From contig OY783211.1 of assembly GCA_963678705.1 (NCBI GenBank), forward strand, positions 15,266,603 to 15,330,602: 64,000 bases of DNA. The letters are read 5' to 3'. The translations under genes and the position numbers were made by a program. The DNA comes from Panorpa germanica (Eukaryota > Arthropoda > Insecta > Mecoptera > Panorpidae). Below are positions 38,493 to 49,943 of this stretch, piece by piece; positions within the stretch are counted from its first letter, which is position 1, and each line of letters starts with the position of its first letter. A model generated the notes under the pieces. It made no database searches, was not told the origin of the DNA, and saw nothing but the letters and a program-made list of their open reading frames with translations.

Positions 38493-40464
38493 AGGGTAAG
38501 TCAGTGACACATTTTGTATTCGAAAACTTACTTCCAATATTCCCCAGCATCATGATATTCCTTATAAGCGGGATGTTCGGCTGCAGGACTTGAGAACCCA
38601 TTATTTGATCCTGTCTGGTAGACTTGCTTCCTAAAGGATGAATTTCCCCCGGTAGATGTGACCTCTGTGGCTGTGAACCCATGATTATTTATAACTGAAC
38701 TTTCCTTATGGGATTCTGGAGACAAATCCTCACTACTGTAGTCTGAAGTACGATTCCGCGTGTGAACTGTTCTTGTGCGAAGTATTTTTGTTGATGAGAA
38801 GATATTATCCGAGTCCTCTGAGGAGAAACTGCAATTCAAAAAATGCTGTATTAATCTGTGGTGCAAATTTTCGAAAAATCACTAAGTTAAAAATTTCAGC
38901 TAGTATTTTATGCTTTAGAATAGTTGGTGTCAAGTATAGCTATAGTTCCTCTTGTGTATTCAATTACAGAGATAAAAAATTAGATTAGGATGTGACAATA
39001 CCAATATTTACATATAAAAAATAATAAAACTCTTGTAAAGTTGTAATAAAGTAATTCTGTATGATTAGGGACATATGTTCGGCAATGATAGTACAAGATT
39101 AGATAAAAAACAGTTTTATAAATAATAATGGTCTACTGTAAACTGGCTTTTGATTACCTTTGTTATTTAAAACTATCTTTTCTATAAAATACAATTTGTG
39201 AATATTTATTTAATTTAAATTCAATAATTAATAATCTTAGAAAATAGAATGTGGTTTGAATCTTTGATTAACAAATAGTATAATTTTAAATACAAAATCT
39301 AGGTTTACAAGAACCCCAAATTAAACCGGCACTAAACATTGACTCCCTTATTTTGATCGCCAATTTATGTAATTCGGAAACAGCGATTTCCTGCCGTATT
39401 TATAAATTAGCACGCCCTTTTAAAAAGTTGTTTTTTCAATCTCTACTTCAATACATGAAGCAAACTATAAATCATAAATTAATATTAGAATGCACGCTCA
39501 AATTGGAGACATAACAAATTACGAAAAACAAAGCTAAAAGCTATAAAATGCGTGACACATTTATGTACAGCATAAATGACTAATTCCATAAAGCAGGCTA
39601 CCCCTAACAAAATACCGAAGTGACTCATAACATAAAAATAATTTATTGCTACACCATATGTACTTAACCAGTCCCTTATATAAACCAGTAAGAGGTGAAA
39701 TTATGTATTTAGGGTTATTTAACTTTTTGAACCAGTATGAAATATATAAATATGGAGTGGTGTAGGATAAGTGACAAACAGGGAGAGGTAGAGAGTCTCA
39801 TAAAAAATAAACCTTATGATATGGACACATTAGGTTTTTATATAAAATATTAAATTGTAAAAGCACGATTAAAACGATTAAACATATTATAAAAATATAA
39901 TATTTAATATTTAGAAAAATAGTAGCCATTTTTAATATTCAAAAATAAACTAATGGCGGTATTCTGATTTGCATTTTTCAACGTCTTATGTAAACCTGCA
40001 AAATATAATGTATGTTTTTTAAATTTAATTTATTTCTAACTACTAGTCACAAGTAGTCGGTTTCAGTGAGAGAGAGGCCTAATACAATAATACATAATCT
40101 TCAAAACTATATCTAATCTTCTAAACTATATATATATATATAACTTTAACATTGTTTTATTAGATATACATATCTCGTTCTAATTTATGTATTTTTAATA
40201 TATAAAAAAGAGATACAACTATTGTATAAATTATAATATGTGGCCATGACAAAATACGTTTACACCTGCGTACTACATGTAATGGTTACACCCACAACGC
40301 ACCTTAAAATAGATCGGTTACATACTCGAACATATGAATATGAACTATGAAGTATCATTTGTAGATGAATAATTTACTTACTTTTTAGGAATCGGAGTTA
40401 AATTTTGTGGCGTCCTTGAACGAGACCTACTGGATCGCAACCTCGCTGTGTTAGAATGCTCCAT
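32796..40464 (-). CDS. SUN-domain nuclear envelope protein (klaroid / SUN1-2 type), full-length isoform
   Basis: Inner nuclear membrane half of the LINC complex. Its SUN domain binds KASH peptides in the perinuclear space and its N-terminus faces the lamina, so it anchors and moves nuclei. Coding exons in transcript order are 40464-40382, 38828-38532, 38405-37969, 37699-37496, 34798-33605, 33539-33339, 33197-33085 and 33008-32796, all with GT-AG sites and matching phases, 913 residues in total. The N-terminus is Ser/Arg-rich. Hydrophobic segments lie at about 287-308 and 327-347, with another near 444-484. A coiled-coil/Asn-rich linker and the SUN domain (about 740-913, with DYALESGGGHVVSTRC and YTCLYRFRVHG) follow. 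The C-terminal end on ...HGYPDV* is standard. Insect klaroid is the closest known type; orthology versus the testis-type SUN (spag4) was not tested, though length and membrane layout favour klaroid. Confidence 0.9.
33085..33197 (-). CDS. SUN gene exon 7
   Basis: Acceptor TTTCTAG; the first two bases complete a GTG (Val) codon. It then reads IKLSMPIKVSGFTIEHISAK and ends SAPKNFSVW at TGG|GTATAT. The segment IEHIS...SAPKNFSV corresponds to the conserved EHIPK...SAPKDF core of the SUN beta sandwich. 113 nt, phases agree on both sides. Confidence 0.95.
33339..33539 (-). CDS. SUN gene exon 6 (start of the SUN domain)
   Basis: Acceptor TTTTCAG and donor TTAG|GTAGC. It reads LVDYALESGGGHVVSTRC, then SQYIWYGIPLWYNTNSPRTA and PGQCWAFQGFPGYL. 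DYALESGGG..STRC and PGxCWAFxGxxGYL are diagnostic SUN motifs. The KASH-lid region lies between them. Confidence 0.96.
33605..34798 (-). CDS. SUN gene exon 5 (end of the TM helix, perinuclear linker and coiled coil)
   Basis: The 1194-nt exon starts at TTTCAG|TT, in phase 2 of a split Val codon, with WWLFSLQQDD, which closes the transmembrane helix begun in exon 4. A second hydrophobic stretch (about residues 444-484, ending AGGGLLTYCAALF) may be a further membrane segment. The rest is an Asn/Lys/Glu-rich linker with heptad-like Ile/Leu spacing (for example LELSNNNNMLGSRIKILEE), the trimerising coiled coil expected before a SUN domain, ending DADKTG at ACAG|GTAA. A longer open frame on each side includes intron. 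Confidence 0.92.
36334..36339 (-). terminator. Candidate poly(A) signal for the short SUN isoform
   Basis: AATAAA on the minus strand about 420 nt past the stop of the exon 36760-36989. It gives the short isoform a plausible end; not proven. Confidence 0.3.
36760..36989 (-). CDS. Alternative last exon giving a SUN-less isoform
   Basis: Acceptor TTATTTGCAG, then GA completing a Gly codon from the phase-1 donor at 37496, then FYLYLLLDESNYEINIPNLN, and on to HEAAVFANNAINYLTE and TAA. It is phase-compatible with the same donor as exon 5 and also supplies hydrophobic residues that finish the membrane helix (LAILG-G-FYLYLLL). The product would be 416 aa: the whole nuclear part and the TM, with a 68-residue perinuclear tail instead of the coiled coil and SUN domain. 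A weak internal donor (TATA|GTCTGT) could instead join it to exon 5 in frame. No stop, frameshift or splice-site damage suggests a pseudo-exon. Confidence 0.7.
37496..37699 (-). CDS. SUN gene exon 4 (transmembrane exon)
   Basis: Acceptor TTTTTCAG, then LFSRITSRLTLAGLHVMSWI and YWLMGTVLLIDCTLL (first hydrophobic segment), a short Ser/Arg loop, then SKLLWLLVLVPLAILG at a strong donor GGAG|GTGAGT with one base carried over. It is the last exon common to both predicted isoforms. A longer same-strand open frame that runs past 37496 is intron read-through. Confidence 0.93.
37969..38405 (-). CDS. SUN gene exon 3 (nucleoplasmic region)
   Basis: Acceptor ATTTTTTAG, then KYPKTDYTYSKRSPHRREIA, a Ser/Arg-rich stretch (NMSRRSLSGYSERV) and a basic segment ending RTPLRSSFQTTEQK at donor AAAT|GTATGT in phase 1. 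Expected to contact lamin and chromatin. It has low complexity and few family-diagnostic motifs; it is assigned by splicing phases and position. Confidence 0.82.
38440..38488. repeat. (TA)n microsatellite, 49 bp
   Basis: Uninterrupted TA dinucleotide run filling two fifths of the 126-bp intron between SUN exons 2 and 3. Such runs are length-variable and would change intron size. Confidence 0.97.
38532..38828 (-). CDS. SUN gene exon 2
   Basis: Acceptor TTGAATTGCAG, then FSSEDSDNIFSSTKILRTRT, a Ser/Thr/Asp-rich segment (SSEDLSPESHKESS) and ...HPAYKEYHDAGEYW, ending AA|GTAAGT so that an Asn codon is split with exon 3. Nucleoplasmic and probably phosphorylated (SP and SED sites); family motifs are absent here. 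Confidence 0.85.
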
Positions 40465-40480
40465 TATAAATTCTAATATA
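40382..40480 (-). CDS. SUN gene first coding exon with start codon (coding 40464-40382)
   Basis: The exon begins after a T-rich acceptor (GCAG ending at 40481), has 16 nt of leader, and opens with ATG at 40464: MEHSNTARLRSSRSRSRTPQ then NLTPIPK, ending AA|GTAAGT. The Arg/Ser run resembles the basic N-termini of SUN proteins. The acceptor in front of the ATG shows that at least one non-coding exon lies upstream. Confidence 0.85.
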
Positions 40481-43400
40481 CTGCAAAAAAAAAAAAAATA
40501 TATAAAAGAATAAATTCATTATTTAATACTTTAAAGCCATAAACTTATTCATTCCAGTTTAAAAATATCCCAGCTACGTTTTGCAAGCACGAACTAAACT
40601 TAAAACTCGTATATAATCTTATGAATGGGCTTGTGTACTATATATTGATAAAGTGGGTTACTAGAACCTCAAATCTTCAATTATTTTTTAATAACTCCTT
40701 ATATGTTAAGAGATATTAACAATTAAAAAAGTCATTTTGTCTCTTTAATTATTACAGGGATTCAACGTTGTACACATTCCAAATGACATCACAACCGCTG
40801 CCAACCTTACAGCTCATAAATCTCTGCTATATGTATTTATATATCAAAATATCAAATATTATTTACAGCTATTTCAAGGAACAATAAAATTCCAATATTA
40901 TGTCTGCCTTAGCAGGTTTAAATAAAATAAAAACTTATTATTCTTTGACTTGACTTGATTATTTCGACTACCAACAGCTACAAAACATTACCACAGCACT
41001 GACCTATTCAACAAATAACTGACGTTAAAATGCATTTCACGTCATACAAATATGGCCGAACATTTCTAGCGCTAAAACTACAATTCAAATTTTTAATTGC
41101 TATATCTCCGTCAACATTTAGATATTTAATAAAATAAACACGCCAATCCACATTTATTAACATCAATTTCAATCAACAATTGAAAAATCGACCACTAAAA
41201 AATGAGGACACAAGCCCATTGAATTTATAAAGTATAAGAAAAAATATGTCTTTTTACTTTTAATTAAAAATATATCTTAATTATAAATAGTATCATCTCA
41301 TTTGAAACACCATATATGTTAATATATGTTACTCGTATGACTAAAAAAAAAATACGAATTCCAAAACATCAAATTTGTAAAATTATTGAACAGTGTAACG
41401 GCCAAGAGGTATTTCGGACTACAGTATAATTTAAAAATGTCAAATATTTAGGTTATTTAAGAGATTAAAGAATTTATCAAAGGTCTTACATTCATTTTAG
41501 CATGAGTGAAGTATGTTTGTATATAGAACTATGGTAAATTTAATTACTATCTCTAATTGATATTTTTAATTAGATATAAAAATTGAAGTAATTAATTAGA
41601 AATGTACGGCTTTTTATCATTTACTGTATATCGTTTATTTTAATGATATATGTTCAGACCAGGTCCCATTAGAGAGAAGTGAGCAGAAGAAGCAGTTGCC
41701 ACAGATCGGCAACCGTCGTTGTTGTTAAATTAAAAAACCGATCAACATCGATTATAGCATTTTCAAAATACTTAATAAATCAGAAGCAGTTTCCAAACGA
41801 AATTTATATAATTGATACGTAATTTTTTATATTAATGACATTCGCATTAATTATTATTTTAATTTAACTCTATTTATTATTATCTAACGGGAAATATAAG
41901 ACATTAGGAATTTCCCGATAAAACTTGCGGAAATGGTTATTATTTCCTTATCATTTACGAACGCATGTGCATAGGTATTTGTAAGACTATTTCAAATAAC
42001 CATATTTTTAAAGCAATTCTCAGCCACTGAGTAATTGAATAAATAAAAACCTAAAAGTAACATTATTTGTTTGTTGAAAATGACTAGTTTGCAAACAACA
42101 AATATATTTTACTAAAAATAGTCAAACTGATCAAAAACGATTAAAATAACATAAAAATTTAAAAGTAATTTTATTACTATAAAATAAATATTTAATAATT
42201 ATTACGGTATTAATATTTTATATTTATGAAAAGGGTAATAATTATTCTGATATGATTATTTAAAATGTGTAACGCTGTTAAATCTACGACAAAGTCTTAA
42301 GACAAAATTAAGACAATATTTTAAGATAGACTTATAAAATGGTGTGAATGTTTGGACTGTGGAATGAAGGGTATCAAAAAATGAAGAAGGTATAAGTTAA
42401 ATTGTAACGGGTTGAAACAGAATCCAACAAAACTATAAGAAATATATATGTATATCAATAAAACGAATAAAACAATAAAACAATTATTTCATTATAGCAA
42501 ACTTATCAAAAATGCATTTCAATCACATTCCAAGGGTGACCTTGAGATGTTGCCGAGTCCCAGTGCCTAGTCGTGTGACTTGGGCACTTGGCATCTGCAA
42601 CATTTTAACCGTTCCATGTAAATGTAAACACTTTATTCTGGAAAGAGATGTTTACTTGTTTGCAGTACTCGTATTTATTTCTTTTAACCTTATACAATCG
42701 CTGGTTGTTTTCTAACTGGTTAAATGGTTTCGAAATTACTAGATATTTTATATTTAATGTATAAATCTAGAAAATGTGTTTAAAATATAGCATATAAAGA
42801 CAACTTTCATTAATTTACATATTTTATTGTATACATGAGCAGTTCATTCTGAAACGGTGGCGCACGAAAATATAATATTTATATCTGTAGGGCCCCAGAC
42901 TTAAAAACAATAAAAAAAATTGTAATTCTGAATATAGTTTTAAAATGAATGTCAGATTTTATGCAGCCGAAAGCAGCCAAAAAGATAATCATTAAATTTG
43001 TAAAAAGTATAAAAGTTGTTGTGATGTTTATTCGGAAAAAGAAAATTTCTATTCTTTGAAGGTTGAACCCATTATCGTTGTTTAAAGTAGCGGTTTTGTT
43101 TATGTATTTTATGCGGTTTATATTCTTTTAATTGCAAATATTCAACCAGTATTAGTAACATTTTAATAATAAAGTTATATTAAAATTAAAGAAAAACCCA
43201 GATTGCAAATAAAATTAATGGAGATCATCTCATATTCTTAACCTTTTATTGAAAATTCACTCTATGCATAAGAAAGATAGTTTGAAATATTTTGATTGTG
43301 GTCTAATCGTTGTGTTATCTGCTATAATAAGAAATCTCTCAGTTTCATTATCGGTAAAGAATGTCGGTGTAATTGATAAGAGACCAATGAATTTTCACTT

Positions 43401-45259
43401 TTGAGCAAATATAATTATAATTTACATACTAAATATTATTGCTATAACTAGAGAGCCATAAAAATTATAAATGAATATAATGTAATAACATTTTTAACAA
43501 AAAAAAAGTACAAAATCTCTGCACAAATGCTGCCAACTTAATACGAGAATATCAACTAAATGTAACAATAATATATCATAGAAGGTTGAATGTAAAAGTT
43601 GCATAAATGCTATATTAACGTTTATTTGAGGTGTGTCTTGAATATAATAAAAAAACGTTATTTAAGGTTAAGACCATAGAGATGGAATTTTATAACTCTG
43701 TATATGAATAGAATTGAGTCCTCATGTGTACGCATTTGTCTGTACGAGTATATGTTTAGAATCTTAATTAGGCAGTTAAATTTAACCGTTTTTAGTTACA
43801 TATACACACTCAAAAATCGCGTGTAACGATCAACCGGCAAAGTGACGAACACACTCTCAACACATTGTTTCCTTGCTTTAAATATGTGAAACAAAAATAA
43901 GCCAAAAGAACATTTGATTTATTTTTGTCTTCCTACTCTATATTGAATAGGGACCATGTGGCATATAAAACACTAGAATGGGCAAACATAAAGAAATAAA
44001 TTATAATTAAATAATAACTTAACGATGTAAAAATCTGTTAAATATGTTCCCAGAAAATATTTGCATTTTATGAGCTATGAATAGCTACTAAAGAAAATAA
44101 AAGTTGGCACGGACTGATTTTAGCCTTGAAGAGAAGTCTGACCTATCCACGGAAGTTTTAGGGAGTTGCATCATTAAAATTTAGGGCTTTCGTAAGAAGT
44201 TCTATGGAGGTATATAAATAAAACGCAGAACACGCACAAAGAAGTTGGCATTGACACACATAATTTTGTTTATAAAATGAATATTTGAAAATTAATTAGA
44301 TAGAAGATAGATTTATATAAAATTACGTGAGAAAATAACGCAGATAATTAAATGGTATCTCCCTAAAACTATAGATGGAATAAAAATTATACCTCTGAAA
44401 AATTAAATCGTTGAAAAAAACCCGCGAATTGTTGAGGATATATAATAGATGAATATTATAATTATATGAAAAATGTATTACATTTAGTAATAACAAGTAA
44501 ATTTAGTAATAACAATCTGTCATAAGTGGATAATTTTGACAAAATAGTGAGCTAAAATATAAATAACCTACAACTTGGGGCATATATTTTATTCTCTTCC
44601 TAAATCTATTTATAACCTAAAACAATATTATAACAAATCAATAATATTAATATTTACATTATGATAAAAATAATAATATGTTCAATATATTAGCAATCTG
44701 ATTGATAATGACATTAATTTGTTATTTATAAAACAAAACCCCAAGTCAGATTGTTACACAATAATTCTAAATATATATATAACCTAGCCTAAAAGATTGC
44801 AAATTAGCCATTACTTAAATTAAAATTAAAAATAAATCTAAAATATAGACCACAGCTGTGAAAATGAGGCGTGTTAGTCGTAAAACACAAAAAATCTGTT
44901 TAAAAAATATGTAGATGAATATTTTACTTACATAGAAATATTATGTATTAAAAATAATTATTTTACACTTAGTTATCACTGATATTATTAACACAATATG
45001 GTTTATTTTAATTTTCACAGAAATAAATAGATTATTAATTATTTATTTATCTCAATCAGAACCTTTTTGATATGATAATAACAAAAATTAAACTAGCGTC
45101 TCTATCTGTGTATTTTCTGTAGTTAAGAAATGGTGACGTCATTATATTATTCATATATGACGTTCTAGATTTAAGCGCCTAAAAATATCCCGCAGTCAAA
45201 TCCAGAACTAACACATTGTACATAGGGTAATACTATAAATACAAATTGAATGCACTCAC
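40481..45259 (-). other. SUN gene 5'UTR intron
   Basis: Large intron between the probable leader exon near 45.3 kb and the first coding exon. It holds MITE family A copy 2 (40624-41220) and otherwise AT-rich sequence. A small GC-richer patch at about 42530-42620 and a CRE site at 45134-45141 are the only other notable points. No coding exon was found. Confidence 0.55.
40624..41220. mobile_element. MITE family A, copy 2 (complete ends)
   Basis: Left end AATGGGCTTGTGTACTATAT and right end GAGGACACAAGCCCATT: both ends read AATGGGCTTGTG inward. It aligns, in reverse, along its whole length with 49944-50608, with internal deletions including the CGTAAAAGAG segment. No coding capacity. Inserted in the SUN leader intron. 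Confidence 0.9.
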
Positions 45260-45310
45260 CTTTATTTTATTTAATATTCAAACCAGAAGAAGGAAGTGAA
45301 CTTGGAAAAA
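45260..45310 (-). promoter_or_regulatory. Probable non-coding first exon / promoter side of the SUN gene
   Basis: A strong minus-strand donor AAAG|GTGAGT at 45260 needs an upstream exon and the SUN coding exon needs a leader, so the two fit. The exon has no ATG frame of note. Its 5' boundary is not visible; 45310 is a guess. Confidence 0.35.
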
Positions 45311-46178
45311 GGTTTGGTACTCAAATATATATTATACATAATTCTACTTCCTGTCAAAAGAAGCGCATTTGCAAAATTTAAGTAGTTAGAATTATAAATT
45401 ACCACATTCCATAACTCTTAACACCAGCCCATGAAAAAAAATTGTACAGCTGTTCCTTTATAATTTTTATTTATGTAAAAGGCTCTGCTTTCAAGCTAGC
45501 AAGTACGCATACGTTCTTAACTTCATATTACGTTATTTATTCTCAAAATTTCAGCTCTGAGATCTTATTCTAATAGAAGTATATTTAGTAGAAAATAACA
45601 GAATACCTGATAGAAAATTATACAGCTCTAAACTGATTAAGATTATTGCCAAAATATATTTTCTCTTGAACTAGGATAGATAGAAAATTTTAAATTTAGA
45701 GTGTGTATGGAGATTTTAATTATGCACATTTTCCAATAATATTAAATTCAAAATTTGGCAATTGGTTTTACGACATGGTACAATTTATTGTCTCTGTTCA
45801 AAGTAATCTTGTAAACAATTTTGTAAACTATCAGACTAAGGAACTTTTCTAACCAAATTTCTTCCAGTCATAATTTTTCTGTTAGACTTTGGTAGTTTTA
45901 GTGATTTTAACAATAGGTCCAACTAAAAGGAATATTACAATTTTTAATTTATATATTTGAATATTAAAACGAAATTATAAGTTCTTCAGTGTTAAAGAAC
46001 TTCCTAAAGGATATCATTAAAAATAATTTGTATAGTTTATAGATCCGGTTCCGCCATTTTAAACAACAGAAACGGGTTAACATTAAAACTATATACATGC
46101 GCAGTAAAATGGATTATGTAAGACACAATGAATACCCAGTATAATATTATCATTCAGTTTGAACGCGAATTTCTGTCC

Positions 46179-46268
46179 GCTACGCTGTAGCTGCTACGGA
46201 TTGCGCTACATCGTAGCCCTACGACGGCTACGAAATACGTGCTACGGGCTACGGGTTATAGGCTACGT
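46179..46268. repeat. Cluster of GCTACG/CGTAGC hexamers
   Basis: Within 90 bp the hexamer GCTACG occurs six times forward and once as CGTAGC, with more near-copies (GCTACA, CTGTAGC), in a patch far richer in GC than its surroundings. One more copy lies at 46707. Short subterminal repeats of this kind are typical of transposase-binding ends of DNA transposons, but no inverted partner could be defined. Confidence 0.6.
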
Positions 46269-47575
46269 TCGTAACTAACGGAAATTTATTTAAACTTATA
46301 TTAACAAATAAAAGTATTTAATGAACTATACACACTAATATTATAAAAATGTTTTTAAACCATGAATTTACTCCTTGAATAATAAGTGTTAAAAACAGTT
46401 TCAAAACTTATTTGAAAACTGTATTTTATTTTGTGAATGCATTATGTCAAATTTGTAGAATATTAACAAAAACTATTATTTCACGTTGTGTTAATTAAAA
46501 TTAAAAAATAGTTTACGCTGAAGTTAAAAAAGGTTAACACAATATATAGTTAATTTTGTAAACAGTGTTAAATAGGTAGAGGGATAAACTTGATATCAAT
46601 TTAATTATTTAGTTGCATTAAGTTTTACTATCTAAATTACCTCAGGTGGGGTAAAAATAAAAATGAAATAAAAGTAGTAGAAGTAAAGGTTTTAGGTAGT
46701 AGTCGTGCTACGAGTATAAGTTGTTATAAATCCGTTAAATAATTATAAATGATATCATGAATTTGCCACTGATCACATTCAGTTCAATCGAGTTAAAACG
46801 GGTACTATGGTAATTTTAATTTCGGGAACACAAATGGTGAATGCGGTGGCTGATCGATGACCTTTATTGTGTTCTGCCTTAAACTCAGTCACAATTGATA
46901 CTCTAAACTGTGGCGCATTATCCTTGTGTCACAAATCTGACCATTTCTGACATATTCTCTTCAATACGGCCAAATAGTCTTCTTTATCGACCGAAAGAGA
47001 TTAATAAGCATCACTTTGACTTTTTGACTCTCCGTTTCTCCTCAATTCTGATGACTGTTTATTTGGTAGCATGTCGAAATTGTGTAACTTGTCTATTAGT
47101 TAATCTGGCTATACGCAAGGCATTTAAATGTTTATGCGGTACAAAGAGTGGAACAATATCACGCATTCCTTGCTCTCACTTGACTACACCAGTACTACCT
47201 CTTGCCACTTAACTATAAGTTACGACCCGTCCTTACTACATTAAGAAATCCATTAGCAAAAGTTTCCAGTTATTACTATTTCATGCTGTTAAAGAAAACT
47301 TGATTGTGAAACTTCTCCATTATTTATTAATATGCATTTGCACTCGTACATTTAATATAAGTACTAAGTGGGTACATACAGCGTTACCTTGGTTATTTTA
47401 ATTCATAATAAAAGCTGTAATATCAATTATATCGAGTATAAATTCAGTCCGATACAAGAGTGATAACTACACTGTTACAAATGCTTTAAACGCCTCTTTA
47501 CTAGGCTAAAATTGCATTGTGAAACAGAAAAGCGTGGAAATAATATTAATAAAAATAAATATAAATCAGCACAGT

Positions 47576-47911
47576 GCATGTACATTTTTTTTTTTCTTTA
47601 TATTTATTTACTTTTTGCCTTGACTTTCTTTCGTCATAGCCACTATCAAACATTTTTTATACATCTTTTATAATTTATAATTCAATTTTACAAATTTCTA
47701 AATATTTAAATAATTCACTAATTAATTTTGAATCACTTAACAAAAATTTAGTATTAACAGGAAAAGTTTTTATCACATCTAATATATCACTATTCAATTT
47801 TGATCTTTCTAAACTATAATTTATGCATTCAAATATAATATGATCCAAAGTTCCTTCTTCACCACATTGACATCTACCGTCAGATTTATTATATAGATAA
47901 GGCATGTACAT
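47576..47911 (-). mobile_element. 5'-truncated non-LTR retrotransposon with 10-bp target-site duplication
   Basis: GCATGTACAT at 47576-47585 and again at 47902-47911 flank 316 bp. On the minus strand the insert encodes the last part of a LINE ORF2: SDGRCQCGEEGTLDHIIFEC then about 40 residues and a stop at 47675. A short 3'UTR and an A-rich tail (T-run 47586-47595 on the plus strand) follow. The CxCGxxGTxxHIIFEC motif is the C-terminal zinc knuckle of jockey/R1-like elements. The exact duplication and intact frame suggest a fairly recent insertion. Confidence 0.9.
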
Positions 47912-47965
47912 TTATATGATTCAATGTATTACAGAATTACGGATTTATTTCCGCGTTATTCCCAG

Positions 47966-48095
47966 TGCAGTGCAGCCTAAGCCTAAGCCTAAACCTAAGA
48001 AAGAGTGGCTTAAAGACTTCTTCGACCAATTTTGTTTAGCAATTATGTTTAGTGTAAGCACCATATTTTGTATGTATACTTTCGAGCGATCTTAA
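47966..48095 (+). CDS. Possible terminal exon of a small membrane protein (PKPKPKPK..TM)
   Basis: A good acceptor (TTATTCCCAG ending at 47965) opens onto QPKPKPKPKKEWLKDFFDQF, followed by CLAIMFSVSTIFCMYTF (a membrane-helix-like segment) and ERS, stop at 48093-48095. AATAAA follows at 48214. Codon use has more C-ending codons than the neighbourhood. No upstream exon or family is recognised. The frame also extends upstream to an ATG at 47916 next to the LINE duplication, so a chance frame cannot be excluded. Confidence 0.3.
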
Positions 48096-48518
48096 TATTT
48101 TGTCGATGAGTAATGACGTGATTCAAATGTATTCTGATTCTGACAAAATTATAATATGATCACGGTCTTACATGGTTGTAGGTTGTAGGCGATTTGCGTC
48201 GTTAATAGGGATCAATAAAAGACGACACAAATCGAATTAATTAACCGAATTAACCCGAATAAACAACATATTTAATAAAAAATGATCCGAGTTATGAAAA
48301 TATTAATAAAAACCAACGAAACTTCGAAAATGACGCAAATCGTGGCACTGGTGTATTTTGAATGTATCGGTTGCTGATTGCAATAGTGACACAATTCAAA
48401 AACCATAAAATGAGAAAGGAGCAAGCTAAGAAATTTGTAGTTAAGACATACCTTTATTTAGTTATATTTATATAAGTCACTACAGTATATACGATAGTTT
48501 AACTGAATTTTGAGCTAT

Positions 48519-48539
48519 AGAGAGAGAGAGAGAGAGAGA
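48519..48539. repeat. (GA)n microsatellite
   Basis: Ten GA units in a row. GAGA tracts can bind GAGA factor in insects, but no promoter is evident beside it. Confidence 0.9.
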
Positions 48540-49034
48540 ACAAAAAATTTCAATAATATATGCTTACTTTTAACAAATTCACTCCTAAAACAATTTTTGT
48601 TTTGCTACCTACGTAATATTCTATATATTATATTCCAGAGCTTTAAATCATTAAATTTTCATTTTGTAACTATTCCACATTTTCACATATCGTATTTTCA
48701 GTTCAATTCACATTTAAAATCAATTTAATTGCTTAAATATTTGATGAAATTTGTCCCATTCATTTTAATCACCCCAGACACATTTATTTTTAGGTTTTAA
48801 AATTATTTATTTCGTAGTTTCGTTGAATACGGTTTCGTGTTTTTACACATTAAAATACAATCCCAGAGAGGTACCCGTCGGTACCCGGTATAGACAACCA
48901 CAACCGAAGATTTTAACTGTTAAAATAATTTTAACTTTATACATCCATATATAGATAGACATACATACTTTAATAGTATTTTATAGCAGTAGAATAATAC
49001 ATACTTAATAATAATAGTATATTACTTCCTGAAA

Positions 49035-49451
49035 ATGTTCGTGTGATGTATAAAGTGTTGCAATCAAACCAGGGGCTATTATAAATAGTTTATACAGGCT
49101 GCTATTATACTAGGTGGTATATCATCGTTAATATCGATATGTATTATAATGAAAGCAAATAGAAACAAATTTAATAATAGATATATGCCATTATACAAAG
49201 TGTCACGGTTTTCAAGTTATCTGTCTTTGTTTACTTCTAAAAATTGTATTTTGTGTGTTTATGTTTGTTCTTTTATAACACATGTTATATAAACATTATT
49301 TATTTAACTGTATAAGACTTTTGCTTCTTTTGCTCTTGTTGTTTCAAAAAATGTATTTTATTTAGTCAGTAGTTAAGATTTGACATCGCAGTACTTAACA
49401 ATATAAATTAGCCCCTGATTTGACCGCAACACTTTATACCCACACGAACAT
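49035..49451. mobile_element. MITE with about 50-bp terminal inverted repeats
   Basis: Left end ATGTTCGTGTGATGTATAAA then GTGTTGCAATCAAACCAGGG; the right end on the opposite strand reads ATATGTTCGTGTGGGTATAA then AGTGTTGCGGTCAAATCAGG. The repeats pair over roughly 50 bp with few mismatches and enclose about 310 bp of non-coding AT-rich sequence. No clear target-site duplication; unrelated to the other MITEs in the window. Confidence 0.85.
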
Positions 49452-49943
49452 ATTTCAACTATAATTAAAATAATAGTTTCCAATAAATCTTAAAATAATT
49501 TATGCTTATTAAAGCTATAAATATATTGCACAATGCATGTTTCAACATGTTTTTGGAAGGCTGCCATTTTGTGTATGCTATACAAAATGATACTGAAATT
49601 TCATATATAATACTGTGGTATGCCAATTAAGCGTTGCGGCTAGCTAGCCACCGAAGGGTCAATAGGACATTGAGTGTAAAACACAGACCGGACACATCGG
49701 AAAGGTGAAATTATATCCCTAATATTACAACTTCCTCCCCTCATACAACTACGTAATAAGGAGGGGGGTATAACCGTTAAAATGACGTCAAAAGTATTGA
49801 TACAGTAGTTTTTTAGATTTAAATTATTAATTAAGTTGGACCTAATTTAGTTGACATTGAGGAATCGATGACATGTTTTTGTGTGTAAAAACAAACGCTG
49901 CTTTGGTTTATGAGAAAACGGATATTAGACAATATTTGTGAAC

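Noticed and set aside
42512-42715. 67-codon plus-strand open frame in the SUN leader intron
   Set aside because: Cysteine-containing, but with no splice sites and no recognised motif; length within chance expectation.
46910-47212. 100-codon plus-strand open frame
   Set aside because: It starts at GTG without an ATG near its beginning, has no splice context, and matches no family I recognise. Left unannotated as a gene.
47972-47995. CCTAAG repeats as interstitial telomere sequence
   Set aside because: Only four units, with a six-base rather than five-base period, and they read as a proline-lysine repeat in an open frame.
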